A DNA stretch of 6,552 bases from Paramuribaculum sp. (GTDB lineage Bacteria > Bacteroidota > Bacteroidia > Bacteroidales > Muribaculaceae): positions 1 through 6,552 of the forward strand of contig JAIDQW010000366.1 of NCBI GenBank assembly GCA_029062075.1. The letters are read 5' to 3'. Of the stretch, positions 4,722 through 6,552 are shown piece by piece (positions within the stretch are counted from its first letter, which is position 1; each line of letters opens with the position of its first letter). Position numbers and translations under genes: made by a program. The notes under the pieces are model-generated. The model saw only the letters and a program-made list of their open reading frames with translations. It made no database searches and was not told the origin of the DNA.

Positions 4722-6083
4722 ATGAATCAACATAGAATTATTTTGAATAGAATATTAGCTGTTTGTTTTATAGCCTTATCGGCTATTAGAGTCAGTGCTG
4801 TCGATTTCAATTTACCCTCTCCTGCGGTTGCGGGCATATATATAGAAGACATTGTAACCGGTGAGGTTTTGGCAGATATAAACGGTAGCCGGTCAATGAT
4901 TCCCGCAAGCATTACCAAAGCATTGACTTCTGCGTCTGTATTGGCCGACAGAAAGCCTGATTTCAGATTTGCCACCGAAGTTTTTCTTTCAGGGCCGGTG
5001 AAAGGAGGCTCTGTTGATGGGAATTTGGTGATAAAGGTTTGTGGCGATCCTACTCTTGAATCTTCATATTTTCCGGATAATACCGGCTTTACTGACAGTA
5101 TAGTTTCAATTTTGACTAATATGGGTATTTCAGAAATAAAGGGTGACATTATTATTAATAAGAAAGGGTTTATAGACCAATCTGTTCCTTTAGGGTGGGT
5201 TGAGGAGGATCTTGCTCATCCTTATGGCGCGGGGCATTATGCCACAAATTATAAAGATAATAAATTTACCCTCACTTTGCCTGAAAAGTCAACAATTCCC
5301 AAAATACCTAATCTGAAAATCAAACATACTCCGTCTAAAGGAGCACTCAAGGTTGAAAGAAAACGAGGTTCTGATATATTTTTGACAAAAGGTGGAGCAA
5401 GGAGAAAGCAGCAGGAACTTGCGCTTGCCAATCCATCACCTCAATCTACTCTGCTTTGTGAATTGAGAGAAGCGATTCTGAACGCCGGTTTAAGTTTAGG
5501 TTCACAAAAAATTGAAGACGGTTGTACTCCGGTTATTTCTCTATATACCCATTATTCTCCTGAGCTGAGAGATATTTTAAGGAGTCTTATGTTTCGTAGC
5601 GATAATATGATGGCGGAAGGTGCATTAAGACTTCTCGCCGAGGGGCAGTCCCGCGAAAAAGCAGTTGAACATGAGATGAGTATCTGGGAACTCAGAGGAA
5701 TAGATACAGAATCAGTAAACATAGAGGATGGTAGCGGTCTTTCAAGACGCGATCGTATGACACCTTATTTTATGGCTGATATGTTAGGTTGGATGGCGCT
5801 CCATCATAATGCAATGGACTATGTCAATCTATTTCCCAAGGCAGGTCTGGAAGGAACATTGAAATCGCTCTTGGCTGACAGCTCTTTGGCTGGGGAACTG
5901 GTTCTCAAAAGCGGAAGTATGAAGGGAGTTCATTGTTACGCAGGCTACAAAATTGATCAGGAAGGATTCCCCACCCATGTGGTAGTGATTATGATTAATA
6001 ATTTTACATGTGGCAGAGCAACAGTGAAAAAAGAGATAGAAAATTTGTTGCGAAGCATATTTGCTCCTCATGAATTACTATAA
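4722..6083 (+). CDS. dacB: D-alanyl-D-alanine carboxypeptidase/endopeptidase, PBP4 (DacB) type
   Basis: This 453-residue class C low-molecular-mass penicillin-binding protein (peptidase family S13) removes terminal D-Ala from, or cuts cross-links in, periplasmic peptidoglycan. The signal peptide spans residues 1-26 (hydrophobic core 11-22, VSA before a likely cut at A26). The three penicillin-binding motifs are all present: SITK with nucleophile S63 and K66, SDN at 293-295, and KSG at 396-398. The roughly 227-residue stretch between the first two motifs contains the extra inserted domains typical of PBP4 and absent from PBP5. The length is slightly shorter than the 477 residues of E. coli DacB. 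No other plausible start lies downstream before the signal peptide, which supports the ATG despite the near-leaderless promoter. The gene is transcribed divergently from tetR and is followed by a 50-bp gap with a separate promoter. Confidence 0.93.
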   Translation: MNQHRIILNRILAVCFIALSAIRVSAVDFNLPSPAVAGIYIEDIVTGEVLADINGSRSMIPASITKALTSASVLADRKPDFRFATEVFLSGPVKGGSVDGNLVIKVCGDPTLESSYFPDNTGFTDSIVSILTNMGISEIKGDIIINKKGFIDQSVPLGWVEEDLAHPYGAGHYATNYKDNKFTLTLPEKSTIPKIPNLKIKHTPSKGALKVERKRGSDIFLTKGGARRKQQELALANPSPQSTLLCELREAILNAGLSLGSQKIEDGCTPVISLYTHYSPELRDILRSLMFRSDNMMAEGALRLLAEGQSREKAVEHEMSIWELRGIDTESVNIEDGSGLSRRDRMTPYFMADMLGWMALHHNAMDYVNLFPKAGLEGTLKSLLADSSLAGELVLKSGSMKGVHCYAGYKIDQEGFPTHVVVIMINNFTCGRATVKKEIENLLRSIFAPHELL

Positions 6084-6099
6084 GGTGAAATATTTTACA

Positions 6100-6107
6100 T
6101 ACTTTTG
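6100..6107 (+). promoter_or_regulatory. -7 promoter element for the acidic protein gene
   Basis: TACTTTTG is a perfect TAnnTTTG match 17 bp after the dacB stop. The -33 region (TTAC at 6075-6078, 21-nt spacer, inside the end of dacB) is poor. The expected start near 6112-6116 gives a leader of about 20 nt before the ATG at 6134. No terminator hairpin is visible after dacB, so read-through may add to expression. Confidence 0.5.
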
Positions 6108-6133
6108 CGGCATAACTATAATTGGAAATTGAA

Positions 6134-6552
6134 ATGACAAAAGATAATCTTGAAGAGCTGTTGGAGTTAACCTTTGAAATGGAAGGACTAATCACACTTA
6201 TGATTAAGCGTGAGGACATGACTCCGGACAAAGTAAAGAACCTGTTACAGCGCAAAGCCGAGAAATTCAACGAGCTCCTCGGCGTTAAAGTTGACTATAT
6301 TCCTGAAGCTGTACGGGAATCAGTTTCTGATAATGAAGAACCGGAAGTTGAATCATCTTCTGCTATTGTTGAACAGATTGAGTCGGAGGAAACTGTAGCT
6401 GAAGTTACGAGTGCAACGGGAGAAGCTAATGATGAAGTTGAAGAAAAGATTGCTGAATCAACTGAATTTGAGGAGAAGGAGGATGCTCAGCCTATTGTCG
6501 AGGATTATTCTGAACCGGAACCGACTATTGAGATACAGGATGATCCCGAAGA
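6134..6552 (+). CDS. Acidic protein of unknown function, N-terminal part
   Basis: An open frame runs from the ATG at 6134 to the window edge, giving 139 codons with no stop; the rest is missing. The first 60 residues look like a folded helical domain: MTKDNLEELLELTFEMEGLI, a second helix TPDKVKNLLQRKAEKFNELLG, then VKVDYIPEAV. From about residue 62 the sequence is a low-complexity tail rich in Glu, Asp, Val, Ser and Thr with few Lys (EEPEVESSS, VEEKIAESTEFEEKED, SEPEPTIEIQDDPE). This suggests a long disordered acidic linker leading to a domain outside the window. There is no signal peptide, so it is probably cytoplasmic. I do not recognise the family for certain; I vaguely recall Bacteroidales hypotheticals with a similar ELLELTFEMEGLI start. 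The frame is credible because it has its own promoter match. Confidence 0.75.
   Translation, partial: MTKDNLEELLELTFEMEGLITLMIKREDMTPDKVKNLLQRKAEKFNELLGVKVDYIPEAVRESVSDNEEPEVESSSAIVEQIESEETVAEVTSATGEANDEVEEKIAESTEFEEKEDAQPIVEDYSEPEPTIEIQDDPE

Noticed and set aside
4727..5149. 140-codon minus-strand open frame opposite the 5' end of dacB
   Set aside because: It mirrors the dacB reading frame, has no recognisable domain and no promoter or start context of its own.
6004..6270. 88-codon minus-strand open frame across the dacB end and the acidic gene start
   Set aside because: It is antisense to two supported coding regions and has no family resemblance; coding on the plus strand is better supported.
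1..6552. CRISPR array, transposon ends, tRNA or phage genes
   Set aside because: No regularly spaced repeats, terminal inverted repeats, transposase motifs or tRNA-like cloverleaf sequences were seen; all space is accounted for by core genes and short regulatory gaps.

Overview
The window looks like a chromosomal core region of a Bacteroidota bacterium, most likely order Bacteroidales (a Muribaculaceae/Bacteroides-type gut lineage is my inference). Three things point there. Several promoters match the Bacteroides -7 element TAnnTTTG, and one also has a -33 TTTG at 20 nt spacing. Start codons lack Shine-Dalgarno sequences and sit in A/T-rich leaders. The gene content includes a DUF4290 protein, a Bacteroides-like ProRS N-terminus, and a FabG that reads like the Bacteroides housekeeping type.

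Layout. Positions 1-62 (-) hold the first 20 codons of proS, with its own promoter at 95-125. Positions 126-2197 (-) are a tight unit of DUF4290 - rimM - small acidic protein - OmpA-domain protein, with gaps or overlaps of -1, 10 and 2 bp. It is driven by a strong-looking promoter at 2214-2245. A 14-bp perfect hairpin with a U-tract (2235-2279) ends the upstream unit, and that U-tract lies inside the spacer of the next promoter. Positions 2303-4600 (-) are a second unit of TetR regulator - KAS III (FabH-like) - FabG, with gaps of 2 and 19 bp. This is a candidate self-regulated fatty-acid or acyl-chain module. A divergent intergenic region (4601-4721) carries a candidate TetR operator, helically phased repeats and the dacB promoter. 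dacB (4722-6083, +) encodes a periplasmic class C penicillin-binding protein of the PBP4 type. It is followed at 6134 by the start of an acidic unrecognised protein that runs off the window.

The genes serve envelope lipid synthesis (KAS III, FabG, TetR), peptidoglycan remodelling or binding (PBP4, OmpA domain) and translation (ProRS, RimM). I see no mobile element, CRISPR array, RNA gene or integrated accessory system, and nothing that clearly amounts to a new biological system. The items most worth checking are regulatory: the divergent tetR/dacB region, the apparently leaderless dacB transcript, the terminator/promoter overlap, and the A-rich DUF4290-rimM junction.
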